From: Chrysomallon squamiferum
Lineage: Eukaryota > Mollusca > Gastropoda > Neomphalida > Peltospiridae
Assembly (NCBI GenBank): GCA_012295275.1
Contig: CM022665.1
Location: 15,563,476 to 15,627,475, forward strand
Reading direction: 5' to 3'
DNA length: 64,000 bases
Shown in pieces: positions 14,922 through 32,344 of the stretch (positions within the stretch are counted from its first letter, which is position 1; each line of letters starts with the position of its first letter). The notes under the pieces were generated by a model. That model ran no database searches, was not told the origin of the DNA, and saw only the letters and a program-made list of their open reading frames with translations. Both the position numbers and the translations under genes were made by a program.

Positions 14922-15020
14922 CTTGTTTATGCAATTCTGTGAAAATTGAATCAACCAAAATATAGTCTTACCCCCATTCGATGTGCTTTGATCTTTGGCT
15001 TTTGTTGTCCCTTTTGACAT
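6037..15020 (-). CDS. C11orf65: C11orf65/MFI homologue, IQ-motif protein (14 exons, 494 aa)
   Basis: Coding exons in order are 15020-14972, 14697-14642, 14050-13967, 13349-13291, 13125-12954, 12312-12242, 11984-11900, 10426-10280, 9751-9595, 9079-8946, 8665-8601, 7785-7615, 6826-6771 and 6215-6037. All junctions are GT-AG, phases match, and the sum is 1,485 nt. Residues from about 180 to the end follow human C11orf65, with shared blocks NP(N/K)EA(K/E)LLD(S/A)AAGIH, FPPNIYYK, RIENNGW and WEVDE. Human MFI (about 310 aa) is reported to bind mitochondrial fission factor MFF and restrain fission; that role is inherited here by homology only. The first 180 or so residues are extra: an IQ-like motif at 55-63, a basic stretch at 64-80 and an acidic Asp/Glu-rich stretch near 113-140. 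A second IQ motif at 184-192 opens the conserved part. The ATG at 15020 starts a short exon in CpG-rich DNA. Orthology is secure; exons 2, 4 and 6 rest on splice phase alone. Confidence 0.9.
6266..6360. repeat. compound CA / TATG / TATC microsatellite
   Basis: A CA run passes into TATG and then TATATC repeats, inside the last intron of the MFI homologue. It accounts for overlapping low-complexity open frames on both strands. Confidence 0.95.
8816..8879. repeat. (AAT)n microsatellite, about 21 units
   Basis: A nearly perfect AAT trinucleotide array in an intron of the MFI homologue. It gives the poly-Tyr open frame on the minus strand, which is not a gene. Confidence 0.97.
11455..11730. repeat. 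about 70-bp tandem repeat, 3 to 4 decayed copies
   Basis: The marker GCACTTCTAATAT (or GTACTTCTAATAT) recurs at about 11475, 11546 and 11615, and GAGGTGAGAAAACTTTAA recurs at 11513 and 11582, so the unit is 69 to 71 bp. A weaker fourth copy with AAGTGAGAA and ACACCTTTAATA follows after an insertion near 11640-11690. The array lies between exons 7 and 8 of the MFI homologue and has no coding capacity. Confidence 0.85.
14794..14921. repeat. GT microsatellite followed by (ATA)n
   Basis: An interrupted GT run at about 14794-14840 and an ATA array at 14887-14921 lie in intron 1 of the MFI homologue. Confidence 0.93.
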
Positions 15021-15720
15021 TTCTATGTCAGAACATAGCTTATACTTATTTCAGTTTCTAAGTTCGAACCAAAAAAAAAATTAATTAAAAGCAGAAAACA
15101 TTAAAACAAAATTCTAATCCTGAGATGAGGGAACATAGTCCTCGTTGCCAATCGACAACAATTGTTATTTCCGGTACAACGAAAAATGAAAACCTTATTC
15201 TCGTACAGAACGTGAAAACTCGAGATTAAATATTAAGATAATAACCTTCACCTTTCTCACTATTCCTTAGAAAGTTTGACATGCGAATGCCATCCAGTTT
15301 ATGTTTTTAGAATTAATAGTCTCCATCATTAAATAACACTAATACTAATAAAAATAAGACTATACTGTACAATGTCAGCTTCAGTGATTTATCCTATGAC
15401 TTACTGAAAAGTGGGCCGTTTGTTTTAAAAATACCAAATTGGATCTGTCGTATAATTGGTTTTGTCGTTCTAAGTCTGTGGGGTGCGATTCTAGGAAAAA
15501 AGTCACAATTTCTTTTTATTAAAATTAAGAACTATATTAGGAATGAAAGATAGATGAAACGCGTGTTCTTTGATTTTAATGTTGGTGGGTTAGGCGGATG
15601 TTCCACCCAATACCACGAGGAAATTCTGCGACAGTCGCAAATTGCAGTCCTCAAGCCTCTCTGTAAGTCTGTTATCATTGAACCTCGAGAATTACAACTA
15701 GATGTTTTGATGCATTTCCA
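15021..15720. promoter_or_regulatory. CpG-rich promoter region of the MFI homologue
   Basis: CpG dinucleotides are rare elsewhere but cluster here, for example around 15140-15230 and 15410-15490. A TTCCGG ETS-like core lies near 15170. The region abuts the first coding exon at 15020. A plus-strand open frame at 15554-15802 (82 aa) lies in the same CpG-rich stretch, matches nothing I recognise and is not called as a gene. Confidence 0.5.
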
Positions 15721-15802
15721 CTACAATTTTGTTTTGCGAGTTGCATGTTTTGGTATACATGAACCCCTCATAACAGATTTTGTTACCGCGTTATTGCTAT
15801 AA

Positions 15803-18800
15803 ATAACTTCCATATTAAACATACTTCTGATACTAGAGCAAGTGAAGAATATATATTGAAACACATTTTAACCTGGGACATTTTATAAATCATTTACAAT
15901 AGGAAGCCCTTAGTTTAAATCTATCCTAATCAGTAAGCTAAACTGAAGCTAGACCCAATATGAAGCCCCTTTCTTTAATCTAGCCTAATCAATACTCTTA
16001 AGAATTACCCCATCCATACTATGATGTCACATTCAACATGCTACAAACCCATACATTTTGTGACTTTTTTCCTGTACTTTTCCAGTCTTTTTTTTTCCAG
16101 TCACCGCTGATCAGCTGGTTTTCTCTTTATTAAAAATAAAAATTTAGAAAAAATAAGACGTTTGACATAATTAATGTGTTGTAATGTAAGAAATACGTGC
16201 TATCAAGTTTAATTAACAGTAAAAATCTACAGTAGTAACAATATTTCCATTTCCATACCATCTTTACTTGTAAAATGTAAATAAATAAAGTATTTACTAC
16301 ATCAAATAACTTCACGGATATTCTGATGTTTGGGCAGTTTTCACAGTATCTGTTATGTTTACTCTTTATCTTGTCTCCATACCTGAACAGATGTGTCCGA
16401 TATGGATAACTTACTTGGTGCCAAAATGTTTTGCCACCCTTTTGCTGGAGATATTCTTGAAGACAGTGATGTGTTAAAACTAAAAGTTACAGAGCAATCA
16501 TTCATTCATAACATAGTACAGTGCTGATTTTGTTAATTACATTAAATTTACAGGAATTTGTTTTCTTGCAGTTAATCTAACCAATAATTAATTAATGTGT
16601 CATGTTTATTTTACCTTGGTATGAGTAGTATTTGTACATGTAAGCCCATCAAAAAAAACAAAAACAATTTGCTTTAATTACTGATACAAGAAACTATTTT
16701 GCAATTCCAAATCTCCATATAAAAATATCACAGAAACATATAAAAGAAATTGTTTTTTCAGTTAGCTCTCTGAAGTTAGATGCCTTGGGATTTATGATAC
16801 TGTGAAAAATGTTTAGTAAAAAAATAATCTATATTAAAACAACAAAAGATTTATTTCCACAAAATGTTTTACTAAAAATATTTTGACAACATGCATCAAA
16901 ATGAAACAAATACATAGATGTTAAACAACAAATATGAACACCACTATGATGATTATATTTTGAGTTTTGACTGAAAATATTTTCTAAAAGATAAAAAATA
17001 ATAATAAAAATTAATAAATAAATCTTAAAATAAACTGAAATGGACCATTGTATCAAGTAGTTCATCCACAATGATAAATTACTAATCTTTTGATAAATAT
17101 TGTGATTAATGAATTTAATCTTGCTAAATGGAACCAGATACTGGTATTAAGAAATGAATGGGATGGATTGAAAGTTTTAATATTTATATTCATATTCTTA
17201 ATAATTTCTGCCTTTGGTATTCACTAATGTACAAATATACTAAAACAAGAGTTGCAAAAGTGAACCAGTCAATATCAAAGGGCTTTCTAAACGTTACATT
17301 ACAATACAAAAAGCAATATACTATTTAAAAAAATATACAGTGATAAAAAAACAAAAAAAAAACAAACATTTATTACTACTATTCGAAGAAAAAATGAATC
17401 TTTTGTTTGGTATTTTTTGTACATATTTTATTTTTGTTAACTACAACAAAAAATAAATGATTGTTAGAATGTTCTGCAGGTAATGATAGGAGGTAAAGCC
17501 AATTTCTTGGGCAAGATAACATATCAAGCATACACTGATAATGACTAAGTAATACTGCTTCTTTGATGTAGATCTAGTATACATAATAAAACAACTGACT
17601 TTTTAATGTATGCCATTTGAAACAATGAATCAAGCTTTGATTGAAAATGAAAAAATGTCACTTGATGGTATCTATATATCAATGAAAAAACTTGAAAACA
17701 ATGCACATTTCTATGATGAAAATGTTTTAATCATGTATGGACTGTTTTCTATATTCTTTTTTTTACAACAACTTTTGACAAGAGAAATAACTTACTTTCA
17801 TGATGCATCATACAGATTTCATGAAAAACTTTTCTGGAACGATAAAAATATGGGAAGGTTTTGGAATTATTTGCAGTAGAGATCTGAATTAATCAATGTT
17901 AAAAGAATTACAAAACATATAATGCCACATTATGAAAAAAAAGGATTTAATTTTTTCATTATTAATTTTTTAATGCTAGATGGGATTATACAAGATACTG
18001 TAATATTTAATATATATGTATCTTTTTACAACAATGAAAGTAAACAGTTATGAAACAAATCAATTACAATACCAGAAATTATATTAGATATTTTTGTCAA
18101 CATTTTTGTTCTTCTGAACAAAATCTGAATGCCATACTTTGTCAGTCACCATAGCTTTTATAACCATCAGCTTCATTGCCCAGAATCAAGACATAACTAG
18201 TTTCGAAACTCTTAAGACTGCCAATATAAAATTGATGCAAAATATTTTTAGTATCTATAATTTATAAAATCACATGTAACTGATATTTTATTTAACATTT
18301 ATTACTGGTACTGAAATATTTCTAATGAGTATTGGCTTTTGTTTTATTTGTATGAAATTGCTAAAAATAAGAAGTTAAAACCACATTATTTCTTTATCTA
18401 TTAATATTTTAAGTGCATTTATAAAAAAGAAAAAAAAAAAAAAAGGTTTATGTAAATCCCGAAGTGTGTCTGATTATAAATAAAATTTCTCAAAGCAATA
18501 TGAAAAATAAAAAGAAATTGTTTAATACAGCCTATTCAGATGAATAAATTTATAAACACCATTTTTATTGTTCTTTGGGGTTGTTTTATTCACAGAATAA
18601 AAGTACATATAGATCAACTATATGATTCTAATAACATCAAGAAAACATTACAAATACTTCGCAACTAATCTTATTGTTCTGAAATAGCAATGAAACCAAA
18701 TAAATAAAATACTTGTGAGATCAGTAAAGAAAATTGTTTGCAAAAAATGACTGTATATCTCCTCTTTCAAATGATCGCACAAAACTCATTATGAATATTA

Positions 18801-19583
18801 TATAAAACTGCATATAACAATACTAAAATAATGAGGGAAAAATTACCACCAACAATTAAATGCATAAGATTTACAATCACAACACAGACAACAGCTAATG
18901 CTTTACTAACAAAATTATTATGCTACGTTATTCATTTAGATGTTTTCTACAAATTGTAAACAGTTTGTTACAATGTACAGTATACAACAGATATTTACCA
19001 TTTTATTCACCACACAATCCTGCATTTAAAGTATGGCATGCTAAATAATCTGTCTTTGCTCTCTTGACTTGAACAGGCATGGGTGAACAAATCTTTGATT
19101 GAACATACTGAAAATTACCCAAGTCCACATCTGCCATTATTTTTTTAATACAAGTATTGTAACTGAATAAATGTTTGAGAATAACAAAGATCATGATAAG
19201 CATTTTTAGTTGACTTTTATTTATATTTTAACTATAAATTCTTTGTAAATGATTCAGTATCAAATTTATAAGTGAAATAGGTCATTTATATTTATAATAT
19301 AAATTAAATAATGGTATTTTTTAACTAACTTTTTTAGTGTACTTTTTCATGTCAAAATTGTCCAGCAACAAGTAGACACAGGTGTTTATCTAAGTGTCAA
19401 AACAAAAACTGATCATCAAATTTAATCTTCTGAAGAAAACTAAACCAGAATTGATTTTCAACAGAGGTACAAACAAAATCTTTCTTTGGTTGATAATTTA
19501 CATTAAATAAATCCATTTACTCAACAGACACACTGATAAACTCCAAACATTCGTCATGTAATCAAGTCTACAGTCACTCTTCA
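15803..19583. other. gene-free interval; right end probably TMEM35A 3' UTR
   Basis: No conserved exon is seen. A plus-strand 41-codon frame beginning MDNLLGAKMF near 16399 follows an acceptor-like CAG at 16390 and is only a weak candidate exon. An 89-codon frame at 17610-17879 has no recognisable family and is within what chance gives in a window this size. The part above about 19200 is likely the 3' UTR of the minus-strand TMEM35A gene, with a minus-strand AATAAA at 19216-19221, 363 nt past its stop. Confidence 0.5.
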
Positions 19584-19894
19584 TCATTGCACTTTCTTGT
19601 CCTCCTTTGGATGACCAATGTGCTCACTGTGTTCTTTCTTTCCAGCGAAGACCGATTTGGGCTCGGCAGTTAAAGACTGCAGGAAAATGATGAGACGACA
19701 AGTCAGCAAAAGGGCAAACACAATTGCAGGACTCATTTTGTCAATTCCTTCATCCAGAGCAAAGTGAGCATAAATGTCATTCAGCATGATGGTGAGCAGG
19801 ACAATATTAGCTGCTTCCTTTAAAGAACCTGAAAATGCAACAGTACAAATTCACAAATTCAAATTTCTTTAAAAATATAAATAATAACAAAGAC

Positions 19895-19930
<36 letters not shown>

Positions 19931-21338
19931 TTATAGCAAATTTAAAATAATTTATCGGTTATGCATTTACTACTATTTAACTAATTTATAATTAAATACA
20001 TTTATCAAATTGAGTATTAGCGTTTTCATTATGATCAGATATAAAGCAATTTCTCTGTTTTAAATTTGTATTCAAACATAAAGCTATTTAAATGCATCAC
20101 TGAACTTACACATTTATCAGCCATCTAATAGGAGTATACGTAACTATCAATTTAATAGTGAAGGGGGAAAAGATTTTAAGAATTCTTCATTTGTAACTTA
20201 TAAATTGTAAGAAATTAAATTATTATTATTATTTTTTTGTTTTAATATCTGCTGACCTGGCACAAATGCAAGCAAAACTCCACAAACCACTTCTGCTGTG
20301 CCTATGGCTTTCCTGTATGTATGAGGATTGGGTTTCCAGCCTGTTTGTTTAACTAATGGAAACACTTTTGAATTGCGAATATAGGTCTTTCTCTAAAATA
20401 GAAAATTAAACAACAAAATATTATATATTAACGCACACAAGCCTAACACTGTGGATACAGAACTGAGAATAACAAAACAATTTTACTGTAACTGTAAATG
20501 TTATGTGTTATATAATGTAACATTATGAATGATTTGAAAATGTATACACTGACTGTAAATAAGATAATATTATTGATACATTATCATCATTATATTAATA
20601 AAACAAATATATAGCATTGATTTTATCTTCTGTGAACTATCCGTATTTTTATTTTTCAAAATATTGTCTCTTATAAAAAAAAAATTTAAACATTCGTATA
20701 TATTTTTTAAATCCAACATTTTCTATCATTTCAATATGACTTAATTTAAGTCTTAATTAAGCTAATATTATTTATTTTTAATTTTACTATTTTTTTTTTA
20801 TTATTAATCATTGAATGCAAACGATTTGCTGGGAATGTTTCGTCAGTATTCGTTTCATTAGAGGCTATAAATAAATGATTTTGGGCTATTTTGACTGTAT
20901 CATCATAATTATATTTTATATTTAGATACATTATGATTATCAATATATGAATCTTTCTAACCAGGCTAAACGTTTTCGTTTTGGCGCGATTTGTTTCACT
21001 AAATTACAAATTAATTTTTTTAATATTTTTATTAGACTAGTCAAGTAATATTTACCAAGAGATTATAATTAGTTTATATATGAAAATCCATATGGTTTTG
21101 CTGTCTCTACAGTCTAAGACCGTGACAGAACTGGTAAAGAAGCATTAAACGCATCAACAGGCAAATCGAAGAAAATTCTGGCGCCATCAGATCGGTCGCT
21201 CAATCATTTTCTAAATTGTGTTCTTACCATTTCTTTATAAATTTCTCCATTAACTGAAGGTGTCAGTTTTATGGTGCCAACAAAAACAAAGAATAAACCA
21301 AGCGTTAGAGACAAAACTCTAATCACTAATAAAGTCAT
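19584..21338 (-). CDS. TMEM35A: NACHO, nicotinic acetylcholine receptor chaperone (3 exons, 163 aa)
   Basis: The exons are 21338-21228, 20392-20257 and 19828-19584, with GT-AG introns and matching phases (492 nt). The product has four hydrophobic segments at about residues 4-24, 64-81, 88-105 and 113-132. It carries the family signatures LGLFFVFVGTIKLTP near the N terminus, KAIG(T)AEVVCG before the second membrane segment, and FALLLTCRLIIF in the last. The human protein has 167 residues, so this is full length. Human NACHO is an ER membrane protein that promotes folding and assembly of nicotinic receptors, chiefly alpha7. The C-terminal tail is short, charged and Lys-rich. The start codon sits at the conserved N terminus and no other in-frame ATG fits. 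The gene is divergent from LANCL3, 875 bp away. A paralogue such as TMEM35B is less likely given the TM1 motif. Confidence 0.94.
19904..19931. repeat. (ATA)n microsatellite
   Basis: A short ATA array just inside intron 2 of TMEM35A. Confidence 0.9.
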
Positions 21339-22213
21339 TGTTAGGTTTTCTTTTGTAAACTTGGCGTTCTATGGTTTGTTGTCTGCTTTTCGATACCCTT
21401 CCGCTTTCAGACTTATTAAAATTATACATTGATCTGGAATGGGATTTAATGTTTCAACGTTATGATTTGATTTGATTTTTAAACTATATATCCTGTGTGT
21501 GAGTATATATGTATGTACATGAAGTATTTAAATTATAGGTAATTTTATACAAACATGAGATCATTTTTATTATTGTAACTGAAAATAAAAATTTAAGAAA
21601 ACAAGAAATTTAGTTGAATTTTAAATTCTTGTTAAGTAGGCTAATAGTTATTATTAGAAAAAGGAGACTAATTTTGGCAATAAATGAATTAATATCATTC
21701 TGCATGCAGTAAAAATAACAACAACAATAATACATGTAATGTATTATTGTTGTTGTTTTCCTTGTTTGACTATGCGCTTATAATAAACTAATATTATTAT
21801 ATAATTATTTAGTTAGTTTTAAATCAGCTAACTACGAAGTAAAGCGTTCTCACAATGTTGTAAGTATTTATTCAGATAAATCCGCTCAACAGACATAGTG
21901 TACGAACAAATAAAAAAAGGGTACATTTCTAGACAGTTCTAACATGCAGAATTTTATATTACAAGATAGTAACAATAACCTGGAAACAAAGTTCCTATCA
22001 AATGCGAAATGAGCGTAGAATATCTTATTTTGTGTTTATATATCCATGTTATGATACGATATAAATGAACAAATTACATGTGTAAAAGAAAATAAATAAA
22101 AAATTATTTTTTTCGGCTATAAATGGAATATTAAATTTATATTGTCATAACGCGTTTCATTTTTTTTTATACCACAGTTTCTTGTTTCTGCAGTCAAACC
22201 TGTTCAGACAAAC
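21339..22213. promoter_or_regulatory. divergent promoter region between TMEM35A and LANCL3
   Basis: The start codons of the two genes are 875 bp apart on opposite strands. Both ends of the interval have local CpG enrichment, which continues into TMEM35A intron 1 near 20970-21210. The middle contains a near-perfect palindrome (21717-21757). A pyrimidine-rich acceptor-like site ending TTTCTGCAG at 22192 lies 22 nt before the LANCL3 ATG, so LANCL3 may have an upstream non-coding exon in this interval. Confidence 0.55.
21717..21757. repeat. 19-bp inverted repeat with a 3-nt loop
   Basis: Bases 21717-21735 and 21739-21757 are exact reverse complements separated by GTA. The arms are CAA-rich on one side and TTG-rich on the other. 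Confidence 0.95.
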
Positions 22214-27062
<4,849 letters not shown>

Positions 27063-30000
27063 GTTACCACAGATGTAAGAATAATTCAGCTAGGCTTCTT
27101 TCATCAACCATTAATTCGTGTTAGCATTCGTATAGTTTGTTAATCATTCTTCACAAATTATTTATAAACACAATTTGGAGTTAAAATTCTTTGCTGTTCT
27201 GCAGAGTTCTTGAAGATACAGTTTGATGTTGTGTTATACACAATCTACATTGACATAATGATATTTTTATTATTATTTTATTTTTATTTTTATTTTTATT
27301 TTTTTATATTTTAATAACATTTATTTTGTTATCTTAGAAGACACTTAAAAATAGATTTATTTTAATTTATAAGGAAAAAGAGTTAAGTATTTTACATTGA
27401 TGTTGCATAAAGCAAGTTTTGTTGTTGTTGTTGTTTTATTTCAACTGTTCATGTTATTTCCCATTGCAGTAGCTCATTGTGGCTTTGAGTCCATCATAAA
27501 GCCAAACACTAGACCGATTATAGCTTCTTTGTATAATTTGAATTTCATTTTAGCTTTTATAATACTTGAATGTTGTTAAAATAGTTCATTACGTGTTTAA
27601 ACGTTTTAATAAAAGCATCACAATCAAACCATTTTTTTTTGTTTTAATTTGAAATAATCATTTAGCCCATGAAGTGTTTCCTCTCTTAGAGGTCCTCAAC
27701 TATTTATCCAAACATTAAAGTCACTTTACCCTTTCACTACTTAATTCATTTTAAGTCTTTCCAGTAATGAAATTAATTATCCACCAAAAAATAGAATTTG
27801 TATTTTCTGCTTCTTGGCTGATACAGTGTTTGAGAGCCTCTGAAAGGTGCGACTCCTCACAGTACCCAGATGTTTTTTTAAAGGCCTTGGTGGTAAATCT
27901 GCTTTCAGCAATTAATAGTAAAAAATGTTTAGTGAATATATCCACTTTTTGCAAGGAAGATGTTAACCATTAATAAAATTTGGTGAGTGGTTTAATAAAT
28001 AAAAAATGCTTTCTCTCTTCAAGTTTTGTCATTTTGTTCTAAATAATTTACTTGGTCTGATCTAATCCACATGTTTGTATAAATACAAGTATTCATTGCT
28101 ACCCAGGCATCTTTAAAGTAAGTTTTCCAAGTAAAATTATATGGCAATCTTCAGAAGTAAATGAGACAGGATGGACTGTTGAAACTCTGCAATCATAAAT
28201 CATGGTATGATAGCATAGATTCCATATAGTAAACAAACAACTGATCCCCTGTTAATGTTATTATATATGTTGTAATAAACATTAATTCTGATCAAATCTG
28301 CTTTGGATAATGTGTCCAGTATAGGCTAAAATTTCATTTAAAAAATTTTTTTTTTTTTTAAAAATTCTGCAGTTTACATTTTAAAGGCTGTTTTTAAGAT
28401 AACATCAAATATGTTTGTAAATTTGAGATATTATTTTGTAGCAAGAGGTACTTCACAGTCCTTTTTCCACAGACATAAAAGCATATATTTCAAGTTATGA
28501 ACCAGTCTGGAACAAGGTTAGAATAAAGTGGTCTAACCAAGATCATCAGTCCTCGGCTCCTGAGCTGGAATCCTGTCATCATATTATAACATGTTTATGT
28601 ATACTCATCTGGTACCAAAGCTTCATGCTCCTGAATATGTTGGTATTCTCTACGATGTGTGAGAAGTAAATTTATATACAGCAGGCACACACACTCAAAT
28701 TCATCCAAAGAAATTAAACAATTATGGTAATTTTTTTAGACCCGTATCTTATTTTTAGAACTGTAATGCGGCTGTCTAAAGAGATATCTAAATGAAATGT
28801 GAAATGTTTTTAACAGGAACGATGCCATTTGAGAACATTCATTTCTTTTTTTTAAAAGGTGAACTGGATGAAAGTGTTTGTTTACATATGCTTTTAAGTA
28901 TTTAGTAACTAAAGCACATAAGAACATGGGTTTACCAGAACACATTAACTACTATCTCAATCTGGTCTTTCAATACGGGCATTCCTCACTCAACCACGAA
29001 GTTCCATTTTTATGACTAGTCGTCAAGTGTATTGGATAATAAGCAAGAAGCAACCCTTTTCCTTACTTCAAGCATACCATACTGATAGTGATTTTGAGTC
29101 AGTCATCTTTAGGTATTGTTTTAAAATCAGCTTTGCACCATTCATAACATCTTAAATACATTTTTAAACCTTAACATGAGATGGTGCTAACAAAATGAAA
29201 ATGAAACTTATCTTGACATACAATACTGATACTTCCAATGAAAGACATGAAAACAAAACAAAAAACTAAATCATTTTCTGCACCAGGCCCTTTATTTTTC
29301 CGGACAGAGCATTTCTTGCACATTAAAATTCAAAGTAGCAATTGAGACAGCTGGATCTGAAATTGCGCTCCATCTACCATACTATATTAAGGACCAAGGA
29401 ATTAAAATGTTGGCAACACACAAACGATATGTAACTGAAGCAAGTAACGACCACGAACATCAGTTTAAAACTAATAATAATGAAAATGACGACCTCACAA
29501 GATGACGTCGCTTACAGTAGTTTTCATTTGGTCAAGACAACTGCACTGCTGGCAAAACATTAAAGATATATATATGTATATCAGTACACAATTCCTGTAC
29601 TTTTAAGCAAAAAATAAAAAGATAAACAATTAAAGTGTACGAATTAACTTGCTAACCAATAAATTAAAAAATATTTGGAATATTCCAATCCATAGTATTC
29701 CTCAAGAAATTCAAAATAAAATTTTAACATTTAAAACAATTAAATATTAAATTATTTATCAAATATATCTGTTTTAAAGCTGTATTCTGCTTGTTGCATA
29801 AGAAAGAAAAAAAAAGGAAAGAAAAAGAAACAATCATTATTAGAAGAAAGGAAAAAAAACAATAGTTTTAAGTACTTAAAACTGTTAAGTACTAAATATT
29901 AGTAAATTCAAGTATTTCTTCCCCTGAACTATACAGGGAATATATAAAAAATCAAAACTGCTCTTATATATTTCTGTAACAGCAAAAACATTTTTGCTTA

Positions 30001-32344
30001 TACAGAGAAAAAAAAAAAAAAAAAAAAAATCAAACATTTTTAACAAGAAACAATTTCAAAATAGCGTAACTCAAACATTTTAAATACATTTTGATTTTCT
30101 GGTTGTAATCTAGAACCACCAACAAATGACAACATTAACACAGTGAAAAATTAAAATAATGAAAATAAAAACCTAATGGTATACAAGTAGCAAACAGAAA
30201 AACAGTTTTATCAAATAACAGTGGTAAACATGTTAGAAGATTACAAAATATGCTATATTAGCACTTAATCAAAATATTGGAAACAAAATTAAACTATTAG
30301 CCATTACAAGTATTATATACAAAACAATAAATAAAAATAATAATTTCTAAAACCTATTTTCAATCCTGTATCCAATTTCTGTTATGACATTATTCTTTTC
30401 ATTTTCAGCAAAAATGTTTTAAAATAGAATGCTAAAAAGAAAATATTTTGCTTCATTTTTCTGACATTTTTAAAGTGTGTAAAAAAAAAAAGCATCACAA
30501 TTTTGAGTGTGAGTTCAGTTGCTGTTTATAAAACATTCGTTTGATACTCTGTAAGCTCAAAATTAAAAAAAAAATATTAAATAAAAGAATTATACATTTA
30601 AAATCTGTTCAAAATGTATTTGTATAGAAATTTTTTTATTATTTATTTTTACATAACTGTTCTGATTAGAAAGGTGTTATGTTAACATTTTACAAATATT
30701 TTTAAATAAGCATTATCTTTCAAGTGTTTACAGCAGTTTCTCTATTTTAATAAAATATATGTATTTGAAGTATTCTGCCTTGCTCACACTGACGACTGTA
30801 TCCAAAAGGATGAAAACCCTTTTTTATAAATTTTGTTTTTGCTTTTTGTGTGATTTTAATTGTCCTATATTGTTTTGCAAATACACATTTTTTAAAACCA
30901 CTTAATTGTGACCAGATTAACATTCAAAAGTACATTTTTTTTTAAATCTTTAATACAGCTTTTCTATCATTAAAACAGATTAAAATATTTATAAAATTAC
31001 TTTTTTTTAAATATTTTCTGAAATCACTAAAAATGATTACATTATAAATAAAATGAAATATTTACCCTACACTTTTGGATTGTAATTTTAATTATTAAAT
31101 TCTGTTTATCACTGTCATTCTACTTCTAAGTGTTTTTATTGTTTTCACTGATCATCATTAAGCATCCATATTTAATAAATTAATGCCTAAATAATATAAA
31201 ATAATAATAATAATAATAATAATTTGTCAATTTGGCAATTAATCTCCTAACAATGCAGAATTCAGGAATATTCAGAAAAGAATATATATACATATATATA
31301 TATTATTCACTAAAATTATTAACAAGCATTACTAAGCTTAAAAAAATAATAATAAAAAACAAAGAAGTTTAGTACAAATTCTTAAACATTATGTTAGCAT
31401 GAACAACAAGACAAAAAGAACTGTTTTTTGTTTTTTTTTTAAAACAAAACAATGTGAACTGGCTAAAGTTTTTAAAAAACAAACCAAACGAAATCAGCAG
31501 TGCAGCTGTCTCAGTTGGCTGAACACGGGAAGAATAAAGTGAGGTAAATCTAAAAAGAAGGAACAGGGAAACGGGAAAAAAAAAAAAAAAAAACCCAGAT
31601 AACTGAAAAACCATACATAGCACCAGTGGGCAAAGGTCTATAGAAATGGACTATTTTAACTGTAACATTTTAACTGTAAATTCCACCAGCACATTGGAGG
31701 GCTAAGAGGTGATCCAACCACAAAAAATATGAATATCTTCATTGTTTACTGTTTTAAATCATTTGGAATATAATTCCAACAGAAATTGTACTGATCCAAA
31801 AAACCAATACAATGAAATTAGACATTATTCAGCGCCCAAGCAAAAGAAAATGAAATATATTAATTCTTTAATTCCAGCATTTATCATTTAAGTTGATGAT
31901 GTGTTGATGCAGAGTCGAAGAAAGATCCCAAATTTTACATACCATACATAAAAGTTTTAAGGTATTTTATTGGATTTTTCAAATTATTTGTCATTCAAAC
32001 GTTAGTTTTAATATAAAAAAAAAAAACAGGGATACATCAAATGCAAGGTATACAAATAAGGAAATTTATTGATGTCTGAAATATGTAACATGAATCTTGA
32101 TTTTAATAATATAAAACTGAAATATAATTTTATGTATTTTAGCTTCTTACCTTAAAAAATAAAGGTAGTCTATTTCATTTTATTCAATTATGCACTGAAA
32201 AAGGTCTATTTAGTGCAAGTCTAAGAAAAATTATAATGAACAGTAAACAATGAAATATTTGAATTGATTGTGTGGTATCAGCTGGTCTGGGAAGAAGGCG
32301 AGTACAACTACTGCATGTCTCGTCCTGTTGTCATGGTGTCACTT
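27063..32344. other. convergent intergenic region, 3' UTRs of LANCL3 and MACO1
   Basis: No coding exon is recognised. Bases 27063 to about 27630 are the probable LANCL3 3' UTR. The right end is the probable MACO1 3' UTR on the minus strand; a minus-strand AATAAA at 32179-32184 lies about 160 nt past that stop, although the UTR may run further. Less AT-rich stretches at 27700-27960, 28450-29110 and 29280-29540 have no identity I can assign; the last has an unusual cluster of CpGs. Poly-A or poly-T tracts occur near 30007 and 31577. Confidence 0.5.
27608..27613 (+). terminator. LANCL3 polyadenylation signal AATAAA
   Basis: A canonical hexamer 546 nt past the LANCL3 stop, followed within 20-40 nt by a T-rich element. 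It is the first canonical plus-strand signal after the stop with a good downstream element. Confidence 0.5.

Noticed and set aside
15055-15075. GTTCGAACC resembling a tRNA T-loop
   Set aside because: No acceptor stem, D-arm or anticodon arm can be drawn around it on either strand.
17610-17879. 89-aa plus-strand open frame with a hydrophobic segment
   Set aside because: No known family and no splice or promoter context. In a window of this size and base composition a few frames of this length are expected by chance.
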